Shown here: positions 1 through 11,910 of the stretch, one piece after another
Numbering within the stretch: the first letter of the stretch is position 1
How the letters are laid out: every line of letters begins with the position of its first letter
From: Mauremys mutica
Taxonomy: Eukaryota; Chordata; Testudines; Geoemydidae
Length of the DNA: 64,000 nt
Direction of reading: 5' to 3'
NCBI RefSeq assembly: GCF_020497125.1
Contig: NC_059075.1
Span: 62,329,321 to 62,393,320, forward strand
The notes under the pieces: model-generated
What the model was told of the DNA's origin: nothing
Databases searched by the model: none
Seen by the model: the letters and a program-made list of their open reading frames with translations, nothing else
Position numbers and translations under genes: made by a program

Positions 1-904
1 GGAAACAAAGCTAAGAAAATCCTCTGAGATTACTGATTGCTAGTGTAAAAAAAAATGTTTTGAAAGGGGGAAAATATATCTGTCCATTTGAATTCCAAGC
101 CAGATGCTCCGATGACTTGAGTCAGCTTGTTGGTGTTTGTTTTCAAACACTTGTAGGGCAGCGTGACTGAGTGACTTGCTTTACTGCTCCTTTTTTAAAA
201 TCCACTTTTGACCCCTCTTCTTGGCTCAGTCAGTCATGAACCTCTGCTCCATTGAGACAACTCAGTTACCTGCTCCAGGGAGCAGCCACGCTGCCAGGGA
301 GCGTGCACAGCACTCTGGTAGGCTTGTGTTTTGCCCAGGGTAGCTTGTGGCAGAGGTTAGTAAAGTGCTGTGCTGTTCAAATCGCGGTGGCTTTTAAACG
401 CTGTCTCCTGGTAAGTAAGAAGCACTGCTATGATCTAATCTTTCCTATTAGCTCCTGTTACTAACTGGCTGCTGCTGTGACAGAGGTGAGTGGCACATGG
501 GTTAACACGTTACACTGTCTCTTTGGGGAAGCTGAATTCAAAGCTGTATTGAGTAACAAGTGTAATGAGTTAGTGGGTCTCAACTTGGACATGTTCTCAC
601 ATCTACCATCCTCCTGACCCAAAAGAGTAAAAAAAAAAAAAAAAAAAAAAACACCACCAACAACAAACAGGGTAGCTCTGTATGCTTGGCAGCTTCTGTT
701 CAAGAAAAGATGCAGGACTGGAACAGTGAATTACTATCAAGGTGTATTGAATGAATTACCCTGGGAGCTTTCACAGAATCTGTCTTAACTAATGTGGACA
801 TAGACCCTTGGTTTGCGAGATGCACATGGACTAAATTCAATAAACAAATGATCCAGAAACCTCATTTGGAAGCTGTGCAGATGCTGAATTACCCAGGTTC
901 CTCG
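1..904. other. Non-coding stretch, no gene recognised
   Basis: No conserved reading frame, RNA gene or classified repeat was recognised. The only clear local feature is a poly-A run near 630-650 followed by an A/C-rich tract, which may mark the tail of an old retroposed insertion on the + strand. The short open frames here have no recognisable motif. Confidence 0.4.
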
Positions 905-3332
905 GCGCCCAGTGGCGGGAGCAGCAGGGAGACTAATGGAGTTTGCCAGCAGAGAAAAGTAGGGAGATAGGGTTTTAGCTTATAGATACTCTGCAAGGAT
1001 GAACGTGTAGTGGGAGGGAAATGAAACGTTGCCAACAGCACTGCTTGTTCTTCCTCTGCCTGCACCGGTGGGACCCTGGCCAAACAGGGATCCTGCCCCT
1101 GGAGGCTTCTACCTGGTCTTGACTTGCTTGGAATGTGGCCTGCATGTCTCTGCTGAAGAAAGCCAGGTAGGTGTAGCCACCTGGTGTGGGAGGTGCCATA
1201 GGTGGAATCCCTCAGGAAGCAGGTAAGAGAGCTGCAGGAGGAGGTGGCTCTTTGGCGTAGCATCTGGGAGTGTGAGGACTTCATTGACAAGATGCACATG
1301 AAGATGTCCGGGATGGAGGATGCTAACAGACTATGGCAGCACCAGGAGAAAGGAGAACTGGCTGCTCTGTGGGCAGGAGACTGGTTGCTGCCTGAGGTGG
1401 TCACTAGACAATGATTCACATGCCCTCCCAGGTCCCCTGTCCATCAAGGTCAAGAACCAGTATGTTGTACTAGCAACAAGAGGTGCGGAGCAGACCCCAA
1501 TGGCTGAGGAAGAGGAGGCACCTGCCTGCAAGGCTGGGAGACTCACAGCCAGCACACCCAAAAGAAGGAGACATAGGGTGATGGTGGTGGTGGTCAGGGC
1601 TCCCTCTGAGGAGGATGGAGACATTCATCTGCTGACCTAACCTGATGTCCTGGGAGGTGTGTTACCTGACTGGAACCCACATCCAAGGCATTTCAGAAAT
1701 ATCGTCGAGGCTCATTTGTCCCTTTGTCCACTACCCCATGTGTCTCATCCACATGGGCATTAATGACACTGCCAGGTATGACCCTGAGCATATCGGTAGT
1801 GACTGCAGGGCTCTGGGAAGGAGGCTGAAGGCATCAGAGGTGTAGGTGGTGGTCTCGTCCAACCTCTCAACTGAGGGGAAGGGGCACAAGCAGCGACGGA
1901 CACATCCTGGAGATGAATGCATGGCTGCACAGATGGCATTGACAGGAAAGCTTTGGTTTCCTCTATCATGGGATGCTATTTCAGGAAGGAGGCCTGCTGG
2001 GGAGAGAGATGGTTCACTTGAGCAGGAAAGGGGAAGACTAACTTAAATTTCTGGAAGATACTGGAACAAATTATTAGTCAATCAGTTTGTAAGCTCCTAG
2101 AGGACAATAGATTTATAAGGAATAGCTAATATGGATTTGTCAAGAACAAATCATGCCAGACCAATCCAATTTCCTTCTTTGACAGAGTTACTGGCCTAGG
2201 GATAGTGGGGAAGCAGTAGACATGATACATTATTTTTAGTAAGGCTTTTGACACAGTCCCACATGACAATCTCATAAGCAAACTAGGGTTATGTGGTCTA
2301 GATGAAATTACTATGAGGTGGGTGCACAACTGGTTGAAAAACGATGCTCAGAGTAGTTATCAATGGTTTCTTGTCGAACTGGGAGGACTTGTCTAGTTGG
2401 GTCCTGCATAGGTCTGTGCGGAGTCCAACACTAGTCAATATTTTCCTTAACGACTTGGATAATGGAGTGGAGAGTATGCTTATAAAATTTGTGGATGACA
2501 CCAAGCTGAGAGGAGTTGCAATCACTTTGGAGGACAGGATTCGAATTCAAAATGATCTTGATAAATTGCAGAATTGGTCTGAAATCAACAAAATGAAATT
2601 CAATAAAGACACACACAAAATACTACACTTAAGAAGGAAAAATCAAATGCACAACTACAAATTGGAGAATAACTGGGTAGGCAGTCAGTTGGTGAAAAGG
2701 ATCCAGGGATTATAGTGGATCACCAATTGAATATGAGCAGCAATGTGGTGCAATTGCAATTAACAGAAGTGTTTTATGTTTGACATGGGAGTTAATTGTC
2801 CTGCTCTGGTCGGCATTGGTGAGGCCTCAGCTGAAGTACTATGTCCGGTTTTGAGTACCACACTTCAGGAAAAAGATGTGGGCAAACTGGAGAAAGTCCA
2901 GGGAAGAACAATAGAAATGTTCCAAGCTTTAGAAAACCTGACCTAGGAGAGGTTAAAAAAAAATGTGGGCATATTTAGTCTCGAGAAAAGAAGACTGAGT
3001 GGGGGATCTGATAAGTCTTCAAATATGTTAAGGGCTATCACAAAGAGGATGGTGATCAGCTATTCTCCATGTCCACTGAAAGTAGGACAAGAAACAATGG
3101 GCTTAATCTGCAGCAAGGAAGATTTAAATTGGATGTTAAGAAACACTTTCTAACTATAAGGATAGTTAAGCTCGGGAACAGGTTACCGTGGGAGGTTGTG
3201 GAATCCCATCATTGGAGGTTTTTCAGAACAGATTAGACAAACACCTCACAGGGATGGTCTAGGTTTACTTGGTCCTGCCTCTGTGCAGAGGGTCTCAAGG
3301 TCCATTCTAGACCTACATTTCCCTGATTCTGT
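905..3332 (+). mobile_element. CR1-type LINE, decayed and internally deleted
   Basis: Around 1115-1430 a frame resembles CR1 ORF1: a CxxC pair followed by MESLRKQVRELQEEVALWRS, a coiled-coil-like segment. Around 1670-1960 the frame LIHMGINDTARYDPEHIGSD resembles the GDSL/esterase-like domain of CR1 ORF1 (HVGTNDTA type). From about 2240 the RT palm/thumb is visible: SKAFDTVPHDNLISKLG in a disrupted frame, then [20 protein letters not shown]. The 3' part (2700-3332) reads like the CR1 3' coding end and ends near ccctgattctgtg, a decayed CR1-like tail. Stops and frameshifts are frequent, and the endonuclease and front part of the RT are missing. Whether the ORF1 and RT parts are one insertion or two is unresolved. 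Confidence 0.75.
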
Positions 3333-5918
3333 GTTCACAGATGGGAAGGAATAAATGAGGGTATCATGTGATTAAAGATTTAAGATAAGAGGAAAATATT
3401 AAGACTTTTCTGCTGCTGCTTTTTGGCAAAAACTGTTTGAATAGGAGCAAAGCTTCTTTTGTTTCAGCTTTTTCACCTTAGAATTATATTGCATGACAAT
3501 TACTCCTTGGAGGTGGGAGCTGGTGTCCCATAGTTAGCAATGGAATGCCATGTGCCTTCCTGGGTCAAATTTCATTTTGTCACTGCTGCTCCAGGCACAT
3601 TGGACTCCGATGGTGCAGGATTTTCTCGCTAGATAAACTCACATGCCAGTCTGGGCTGTGCAAGGAGTGAGCTGGGCAAAATCTCTCTCCTTCTTACTTG
3701 GCATGGATTACTCTGTGCAAACCTCCTGAACTTGGACAACCCTCCTGGGTCATGGCCATGCAAATTCTGCTTCCCACTAATCCAGGGAGGTGATTGACAG
3801 CTTATAAACCAACAGGAAGATGACAGCAGTCTGTGTCACAGCTAAGGGGAGGGGAGGGTAAGTGAATCAGCCACAGTCAGCATTTCTCCAGCCAGAAATC
3901 TGCTCCGCACGTGTGGAGCTGTCTCAGATGACTGAGTGGTAAATCCCACTGGAAGCTGAAAGGGTGAAATATTTTTTTTTCCAGCAGTGGTTATTGGTTT
4001 GCTCCCAAATTCCTGTAAGGCTGAGCAGTTCCCAGTGATCCCCATCTGGAAACCCTTGGAATAGTTTAACCATGATTTTCCCTGATATATAGATAATTGT
4101 ACAACAAGCAACACATAGTAGAGAATCAGTCATAAAGGAAAAAATGCCTTTTAACCAAATCAAAGGTAACTATTGCATAACCTTGATGGGGACTCTCTGG
4201 CATTGCCAGTACAGGGATTTTTTGGAGAGGAAATGGATGGAGTGACAGTAGAACACTAGCAAGATGTAATGCAGACAAGGCAGATCCATCACTGATTGGT
4301 GATTGGCTAGGGAGACTTCATTCCCCGACTCGATTTGTAATGATAGCTGTACAGGGGTCTGAGTCGAGTTGGTGGCTTCCAATGTGCACAATGCACACTG
4401 CCATCACAGTTGGCATTAATCGCTAAACTTATTAGCAGTTAATCCTTGGCCTGTCTGCTTAAATGGGTTTGGAGACTGAACTGTCCTTGTCCTCTCTCTC
4501 GAGGGGTGCTCCGGGAAGATCAGACTTGAGGCATCTCTGTATTTCTGAATATATGCCCCCATTCACCCGAATCAGCTAGCAATAAGGCCAGACACACTGG
4601 GGCATGTGTCATAACCCATAGCTATTTCTGATATCCCAACATTTTGTTGTATCTTCTCCCCAGTTTGGAAGCATAGTCTGGAAACAGATCATTTAAACCC
4701 CAAACTATGAGGTGACTATCCTTCCTGTCCCCCTTGCGGATAGCTTCCTTCAACAGTGCTTCATTGCTGAGCTTAGACAACGCCCTGAGAGGAGCCTTAG
4801 AAATACCTTAGGCACAAACAAGGGGCCTGATTCTCTCTGGCCCTGCACCTTGTGTAGTCATTTACACATGTGCAGAATGCCACCGTTCTGATGTGGGAGC
4901 ATTTTGCACTGGTGGAGATGACGGCACAAAGCACACGGCAAGGGAGAATTGGGCTCAAAGTCTCAAACAGAACTGGGGCTGCCCTCAAAGGTGCAGGAAT
5001 TCGCCTGATATGTAGCCTGTGTGCTGCCAGCAGTTCTTCAGGGGCTGACATCTCCAGTTGTTCTGTGTCCAAGCTCCTGAGGCAGGCAGTACTTGGCCTT
5101 AGGTTTTAAGATTCCTTTCTGAGCAGAACATGGTGGCCTGTAAAGATCTGAATAGGAATGCATTCCAAGATGGCAACAACCCCACCCTCCGATATTCAAG
5201 GGAACGCCAATCGCAGTAGAGACAGGCTTCATCCTCTTCCCTTGAAGAGGATTGACTTCTCTGGAGAGGTTAGACCCACCTGCAGGGACTCTGGTCTGCT
5301 GTGAAATAATCCCCTGCTTTGGGATGTTGTGCTCTTAGACACCATCTGGGGAGACTCAGCTGGCACCATGGAGGGGTTGGGCGAATAGATGAGGAGGCCC
5401 CTTTGTTCAGACGACTAACGCAGTTTGAAACAAGGAGTCGTTTCTGCAGCTGGGCTTGGGGTTCACCTTTTTGTTTGTTTTTTTCTGTGCCAAGAAGCTA
5501 CAACCCAAGGTTTCATAGTCTGATTCTGGCCAAGAAAATGATGAAAAATGGCCAAACGCCTCCCCCCCGCCCCGAAAAATAGATCTGTTGGAATGAAGCT
5601 GGAACATTTTGTTTTCCACCTTCTCAGTTCCCCTCCCCCACCCATTTTAGACAGACAGTGGAGAGAGGGGAGTGTGTTCATGCTGAAGGAAAAGGAACTC
5701 GCAGTAAATTGCCTTGTTCTGCTTTCCCGTCCTCTACTCTGCCCAGGGGTGGGGGTAGTGCTCTCTCTAGTTCTGCCCACTAGCCAAGCTTGACCCCCTT
5801 GGGATACCAGAAGGGGTCTCGACTCACAATGGATCTTTATAATCTTATCATTCCAGAGAAATAGTTAAGAATCTTGACATTTTAAAATTGCCATCATTAG
5901 ACTTCTGAGTAGTGACCT
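3333..5918. other. Non-coding stretch with one probable short MITE (4823-4956)
   Basis: No exon or conserved frame was recognised. At 4823-4956 the ends gggcctgattctctc and gagaattgggctc are roughly inverted, suggesting a palindromic MITE of a family also seen at 51957-52043. The remainder appears to be unique or very old sequence. Confidence 0.35.
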
Positions 5919-6620
5919 TGTGATGGGGTGTGCACCCCACACCAGCCTTGATAGGATTAATGAGGATCTGAGAGGCCAGTTAGGTCACCTGGCATCACCT
6001 GAGAGAAGGAGAACCAGGGGTAACTGAGAGTGAAGCCCAGCTTGGGAAGGGCTGGGCCAGTATTATAAAGCCAAGAAGCTGAGAGCAGAAAGAGGTTACA
6101 GGGGAAGTGACTGCAGGCAGTCCCTGGGATGAGGGAGGCCATTAGGGACGAGTCCAGGGGGAGTGTAAGCCCTAGATCCTGTCCTGGAGCGAGGAGTTTG
6201 GTAAGAGTAGGAGGGGCAAAGTAGCCAAGGGGAGTAGACTAAGCTCCAGTGGTGAACCCAGAAGCAGGAAAGAGAAGATAAGGACTCCAGGGAAATAGCA
6301 ACAGGGACTGAGGACTTGGGTTGCGGGTTATAGGATGCCTAGGCTGGAACTTGGTGTAGTGGGGGCCCTGGGTTCCCTTGCCAGCCCTGGGGATAATGGC
6401 ACAGAGCCCAAGCTGGAGCTTAAAACCGTCTGGAGATGGCATTTGGACAGTTGTCTTGATGAACGTTGTGGACTAGATGGTGATCTGGTCACTTGATACT
6501 CTGGCCAGAAGAAAGGTTATTGTAGAGCGAGGAAGGAGTAAGGGGGCACCTGACAGAGTGAGAGCTGCCTTGCCTGACCTAGACACAAGGAGGGATGCTA
6601 GCAGTGAGTGGTTGCCTCCT
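5919..6620. mobile_element. LTR-like repeat, possible solo LTR
   Basis: The block starts tgatggggtgtgcacc and has a TATA-like tattataaag near 6060, about 140 bp in. It is rich in purine-biased GGAG/AGGG words and shows no coding potential. It resembles the dispersed LTRs of gypsy-type retrotransposons in turtles, as far as I recall. I could not define both borders or a TSD, so this could also be another repeat type. Confidence 0.3.
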
Positions 6621-8578
6621 TAGACCCCCTTGAACCAACCAGGGACAGTTTCACACTTCTCTGAGCTATTGTTTCAGCCTGTTTGCAGATGCGGGCAGAT
6701 GTTCCTGCATGGGTTTGTGCTTCGTTCCTATTTTTAGCATTTCACAGCCTGAGTTACTACACTGATTTTATTTTTAAAATTGAAACTTAGATTCTGTATC
6801 ACCGTAAGGCAGCCCTCCAGAAAGAAGTACTGCTTTGCTCACCCAGTGTGAATTGGTCCACTTCAACTGTTCTCATTCAGTGCGGAGTTTAAGAAGCGCA
6901 GATGTGAAAGAAGCAATGGGATTCACCACTTAATGCTGCTGGAAGAACTCATCACTTTGCCTGCCAGTAGAAGAATGGATTCCAGTCTTTGATGGAAAAA
7001 TAGAATCTGATTTTAATCTCCTATTGTTGGGTGTCCCTTTTTCACTTCTGGAGGGCTGCTTTATTTTAAAAATGTGTAGTTAAGCCAAGCACCCGGGTGC
7101 CTCAAATTGATAAACACTAAATTACAAAAGAATGGGGTATCATCTTTACAATTTAAAGGCCAGAACAACCCCCCTACCACACAACAGAAAACGGGGCAGG
7201 GGGGATCAAACCACTTAGTAAACTAAACAGACAGTCAGAGCTTGACCAAAGAGGTTGTTCTTTGCACTGTACACTGAAGCTTCTTGAACCTGGGTGCTGT
7301 CACGCTGCTGGAGGGAGCATGTTCTAGGGGCATGTTCTAGGGGCATGAGCTCTTCACTGAGAATTCGCTGCCACTGGCTGTATGGAGACGTTTAGCCTAG
7401 GAAGAACGAGTACGGGCAATGGTGTGGAACGTGACTGCTATGGTGGGACAGAGGTGAATCTCGTGGGTGAGTGGGTTTCAGAGCATGTAGGGCTTTACGC
7501 CTGGAACTGCATACAGAAGTGAAAAGCTAGTCAGGGCAGAGTTTAGATCACTGGTATTTGGAACTCCCGGTGCCCCACCCCACTTGACAAACTGTTGTAT
7601 CCAGAAGCTCCAGGTAGCACAGAATACTTTTCAAAGGTAGCAATGCAGTAATCCAGCCTGAGGTTATAAAGGCGTGGATCGCTGTTGTGAGGCCTTCATC
7701 AAAGAGGGACTATTGCAGCCTCAAGCCAAACATAGATGAAAAAAGGCACTACGTCCCACTGTTACTGTCTGAGAATCCAGCAGAAGCAATAGTTCTAATG
7801 TGGCTCCTTCCCCGAAACTGCATGGTGTGTGGCACGCTTGAATGCCCCCCCTCCCCGACACTCCGAGTAGAAGGCATGTTGTGCCAGCATACTTCGTTTT
7901 TTTTAAACGCTTCCTCTGCCTCACTTCTGTTGTACCTGGAGTGAGCCTTTGCAGGTTCACTTCCATCCTCCTCCTCATCTCTGTTAGGCTCTGGGAAAGC
8001 ATAGACATTCCCACATCTAGACGCAACAACTTGGAGTGTCCTCTGCATAGTAGGCAACAATATCACACTGCCAAGGAGGCCATGTTCACACTACACACTT
8101 CAGTATAACTACGTTGCTCATGGTACCTGAGGGCACATTACACTTAAGTGCCTTTCTCTTCTTTCAGTTCAGCTAATTCCTATCGCTTTCATTGAAACTA
8201 TGGATAAAAACTATTCAGGATGCAGTCAAAAGTTAGAAAATGCCAGAGTTACAGTTTCAGGTACAATCTTTGTTTGCCCTCCTAGTGTATCCATCCTATG
8301 TGCAGAAGGAGGTAGAGGTCTTGTGGAAAAAATAGTATGTGATCCTGTAAAGACTGTCTCAGAATGTATACGCACCAGGAGGCCAAATCAAGGTTGTACA
8401 GGCAACTTGAATTCTGCATTTCCCGAGTGCTTGACTTTGCACCCTAAACAATATTCTTTAAATATAGGGGGGTTTGTATGTAATTTCCTGGTTCTTTTTA
8501 AAGTAAAAAAGTAAAAGCATGTAATTGTAATAAACTCCTCCGTGCCACATCATGCATCATTGAACCTTCAGAACCACA
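6621..8578. other. Non-coding stretch, no gene recognised
   Basis: I found no conserved exon. A small direct repeat (gcatgttctagggg, about two copies) lies near 7316-7345. A 104-codon open frame at 8200-8514 has no recognisable domain, and I do not call it a gene. Confidence 0.35.
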
Positions 8579-8990
8579 ATATCAGAGGGGTAGCCGTGTT
8601 AGTCTACATCTGTAAAAGCAGCAAAGAGTCCTGTGGCATCTTATAGACTAACAGACGTTTTTTGCATATAAAAAAATATGCAAGCAAGAAGCAGGCTAGA
8701 GATAACGAGGTTAGCTCAGTCAGGGAGGATGAGGCTCTCTTCCAGCAGTTGAGGTGTGAAAACCAAGGGAGGAGAAACTGCTTTTGTAGTTGGCTAGCCA
8801 TTCACAGTCTTTGTTTAATCCTGAGCTGATGGTGTCAAATTTGCAGATGAACTGGAGCTCAGCAGTTTCTCTTTGAAGTCTGGTCCTAAAGTTTTTTTGC
8901 TGCAGGATGGCTACCTTTAAATCTGCTATTGTGTGTCCAGGGAGGTTGAAGTGTTCTCCTACAGGTTTTTGTATATTGCCTTTCCTAATA
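8579..8990 (-). mobile_element. Penelope-like element, 5'-truncated copy with GIY-YIG end
   Basis: The minus strand encodes the C-terminal part of a PLE protein: [20 protein letters not shown], then [20 protein letters not shown], closely matching the copy at 46194-47731. After the frame comes the 3' terminal module, seen on the + strand as agaggggtagccgtgttag at the left end. The insertion is flanked by an 11-bp direct repeat tcagaaccaca (8568-8578 and 8991-9001), the TSD. The truncation removes RT and most of GIY-YIG. Confidence 0.85.
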
Positions 8991-9001
8991 TCAGAACCAC
9001 A

Positions 9002-9336
9002 GCACAACTGGTCAAGCAACAGGACTAACTAGTTAGCTGGTAACTGAAGAAGGTTGTTATCTCAGAGGGGGATGCGTTGCTGGTGACATGTTCTGGGTCT
9101 GGGGGTAGTGATTGCAGGGAGCCTGGTCTGGTGCACTCTCTCTGTCACTTCCACCACTGCTGGGGAGGGAAACTCATGCCCAATGTAGTGCTGCCAGAGG
9201 TGGGGGTGGGCCACACATTGGGTCTGGAAGGGTAGTTGGGAAGAGTCCAGTTTGGCTTCCTCTGTCCCCTATTCCCTGTTACAGCTATTCTGGCAATGGC
9301 CAGACATTCCCAGTACAGTTGTTGGTGGTGTGAATC
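9002..9336. other. Non-coding stretch, nothing recognised
   Basis: This is a short GT- and GC-biased sequence between a PLE insertion and a large palindromic DNA transposon. No coding, RNA or repeat assignment could be made. Confidence 0.3.
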
Positions 9337-10122
9337 TGAGGGCTTGGCTACACTTGAAAGTTGCAGCGCTGGGAGTTACAGCGCTGGTCATGCAGCTGTG
9401 CAGGAACAGCGCTGGTGTGTGGCCACACTCACAGCTACCAGCGCTGGTGTGTGGCCACATTTGCAGCATTTGCAGCGCTGTTGGGAGTGCTGCATTATGG
9501 GCAGCTATCCCAGCATTCAAGTGGCAACAACGTGCTTTTCAAAAGACGGGGGTGGAGGGTGGTGTACTGTGACAGGGAGCGGTGAAGATAGAGAGAGTGG
9601 ATTTTTGGAGCCAACACTGTGTGTTAGCTTCCTGGATTGAAAAATCACAAAATGTTCGCGAACCCTTAGTCTTCATTGCAAACAGCCTGCATCCAACGCT
9701 GTTTCTCTGTCAAGCAAACTGCTTGCCTCTCATTTGATCGTTCACAGCCAGGTACAGATAGCTCCTGTTTGCTGTGATCAGTGTTTGTTTTTTTAGATAA
9801 GCAGTTCAACCGATCGGAGTTCACAACAAAACAAAGAGAGGATGCATAACAAAACAAAGAGAGTAATTTAGTTAAAAGCATTCTGGGATATCTCCTTATT
9901 CCCTGGAGGCCAATAAAAGCTCTGGTGTGTGTCCACACTTGATGAGCAGCGCTGGATCACCAGCACTGCAATCGCTACACCCCAACCTGACCAGGTGTAC
10001 AGCCAGCGCTGCAGCCAGGGAGTTGCAGCGCTGGATGTGCCTTGCAGGTGTGGATGGTTACTAATTGCAGCGCTGGAAAGCCTCCACCAGCGCTGCAACT
10101 TGCAAGTGTAGCCAAGCCCTCA
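9337..10122. mobile_element. Non-autonomous DNA transposon (hAT-like) rich in GCGCTG
   Basis: The ends are inverted repeats: tgagggcttggctacacttg at the left and its complement at the right, ending at 10122. The inverted similarity extends inward through gttgcagcgctgg. The interior repeats the word agcgctgg many times (for example near 9366, 9382, 9409, 9440, 9475, 9950, 10028 and 10072). No transposase frame was seen. I saw no clear 8-bp TSD, so the hAT assignment rests on likeness to the gtctacactgg MITE family found elsewhere in the window. Confidence 0.65.
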
Positions 10123-10139
10123 CACTCTAGAATGTTTGT

Positions 10140-10301
10140 TTGGGCATAAGTTTCGTGGGTAAAAAACCTCACTTGCATCTGAAGAAGTGAGGTTTTTTTT
10201 ACCCTCAAAAGCTTATGCCCAAATAAATCTGTTAGTCTTTAAGGTGCCACTAGACTCCATGTTGTTTTTGTGGATACAGACTAATATGGCTACCCTCTGA
10301 T
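10140..10301 (+). mobile_element. Short Penelope-like element end with foldback hairpin
   Basis: The right part carries the PLE 3' module (gttagtctttaaggtgccac, then cagactaatatggctaccct). The left part is an inverted copy of the adjacent segment: 10140-10174 pairs with about 10185-10222 through gggcataag/cttatgccc and cctcactt/aagtgagg. The insertion is flanked by a 14-bp direct repeat with one mismatch, tctagaatgtttgt (10126-10139) and tctagaatgcttgt (10302-10315). It sits a few bases from the end of the preceding transposon. Confidence 0.75.
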
Positions 10302-10502
10302 TCTAGAATGCTTGTGTTTAGTTATAATTTTGTCCTGCTGCCAAAATGTGGCAGAGGAACACAAGTGAGAGAAAGCAAATGGGGCTTTTTCAATTTCATG
10401 AGACAAAGACAAGGCACTTCTTAAGCCTGAGGGCTTTCCCCTTGCCACATTTCAAAGACCTATTGCAAACAGCAGAGGAGTTAGAGCTTCTAAAATAAAC
10501 AG

Positions 10503-11898
10503 TAAAAACAACGAGGAGTCCTTGTGGCACCTTAGAGACTAACACATTTATTTGTGCATAGGCTTTCGTGGGCTATAACCCACTTCATAAGATGCATGGA
10601 GTTGAAAATACAGTAGGCAGGTATAAATATACAGCACATGAAAAGATGGGAGTTGTCTTACCAAGTTGCGGGGGGGGGGGGGGGGGCGGGTGTCAGTGCT
10701 AACAAGGCCAGTTCAATCATGGTGGATGTGGCCATTCCCAACAGTTGAAAAGAAGGGTTGAATATCAACAGAGGGAAAATTACTTTTTGTAGTGACCCAG
10801 ACACTCCCAGTCTTTATTCAGGCCTAATTTGATGATGTCAAGTTTGCAAATTAATTCCAGTTCTGCAGTTTCTCATTGTAGTCTATTTTTGAAGGTTTTT
10901 TTGTTGAAGAATGGTGACTTTTAAGTCTGTTATTGAGTGTCCAGGGAGATTGAAGTGTTCTCTGACTGGTTTTTGAATGTTACAATTCTTGATGTCTGAT
11001 TTGTGTGCATTTATTCTTTTGCATAGAGACTGGCCAATTTGACTAGTGTACATGGCAGAGGGGCATTGGTGGCACATGATGGCATATATCACATAGGTGG
11101 ATGTGCAGGTGAACGAGCCCCTGATGGTGTGGCTGATGTGGTTAGGTCCTATGATGGTGTCCCTTGAATAGATATGCGCACAGAGTTGGCAACGGGGTTT
11201 GTTGCAGGGGTTGGTTCCTGGGTTAGTGTTTCTGTTGTGTGGTATGTAGTTGCAGGTGAGTATTTGCTTCCAGTTGTGGGGTTGTCTGTAAGCAAGGACT
11301 GGCCTGTTTCCCAAGGTTTGTGAGAGTGAGGGATCGTCCTTCAGGATAGGTTGATGATGCGCTGGAGAGGTTTTAGTTGGGGCTGTAGGTGATGGCTAGT
11401 GGCGTTCTATTACTTTCTTTGTTGGGCCTGTCCTGTAGTAGGTGACTTCTGGGTACCCTTCTGGCTCTGTCAGTCTGTTTCTTCACTTCCCCAGGTGGGT
11501 ATTGTGGTTTTAAGAATGCTTGATAGAGATCCTGTAGGTGTTTTGTCTCTGTCTGAGGGATTGGAGCAAATGTGGTTAACTACGAAGTGGCTAGTTCACT
11601 ACAAAAAATAATTTTCCCTCTGTTGATACTCACATCTTCTTGTCCACTGTTGGGAATGGGCCACATCCACCCTAATTTAATTGGCCTTGTTAGCACTGAC
11701 CACCACACTTGGTAAGGCAACTCCCATCTTTTCATGTGCTGTATATTTATACCTGCTTACTGTATTTTCAACTCCATGCATCTGATGAAGTGGGTTATAG
11801 TCTACGAAAGCTTATGCCCAAATAAATTTGTTAGTCTCTAAGGTGCCACAAGGACTCCTCATTGTTTTTACTGATACAGACTAACACGGCTACCCCGT
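10503..11898 (-). mobile_element. Penelope-like element with long inverted terminal arms
   Basis: Both ends carry the same roughly 280-300-bp segment in opposite orientation: about 10503-10800 at the left and about 11594-11898 at the right. Shared landmarks are gaggagtccttgtggcacc, the aagctttcgtgggctata-like word, and ctgtatatttatacctgc. The right arm has an extra 25 or so bp ending cacggctacccc. Exact 12-bp TSDs taaaataaacag flank it (10491-10502 and 11899-11910). The minus strand between the arms encodes part of the PLE protein. The left arm contains a run of about 17 G interrupted near its end (10672-10690). Confidence 0.85.
10883..11314 (-). pseudogene. PLE protein remnant: zinc-finger linker and GIY-YIG endonuclease
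   Basis: The open frame includes [20 protein letters not shown], matching the cysteine/histidine linker of Penelope-like proteins, then YVIYAIMCHQCPSAMYTSQI (a degenerate GIY-YIG core) and [20 protein letters not shown]. The RT domain is absent and the frame breaks at both ends. The YIG position reads YTS, so the endonuclease is probably inactive. It is more diverged than the copies at 8579 and 46194 and belongs to another subfamily. Confidence 0.75.
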
Positions 11899-11910
11899 TA
11901 AAATAAACAG

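Noticed and set aside
889..1419. A 176-codon minus-strand frame.
   Set aside because: It is the shadow of CR1 ORF1-like sequence on the + strand and has no domain.
8990..9016. A 15-bp match (ccacagcacaactgg) to the RT coding part of the PLE at 46234, which looked like an inverted 5' PLE fragment next to the 8579-8990 copy.
   Set aside because: The first part belongs to the target-site copy tcagaaccaca (8991-9001). Only about 10 bp then remain as match, which is not convincing.
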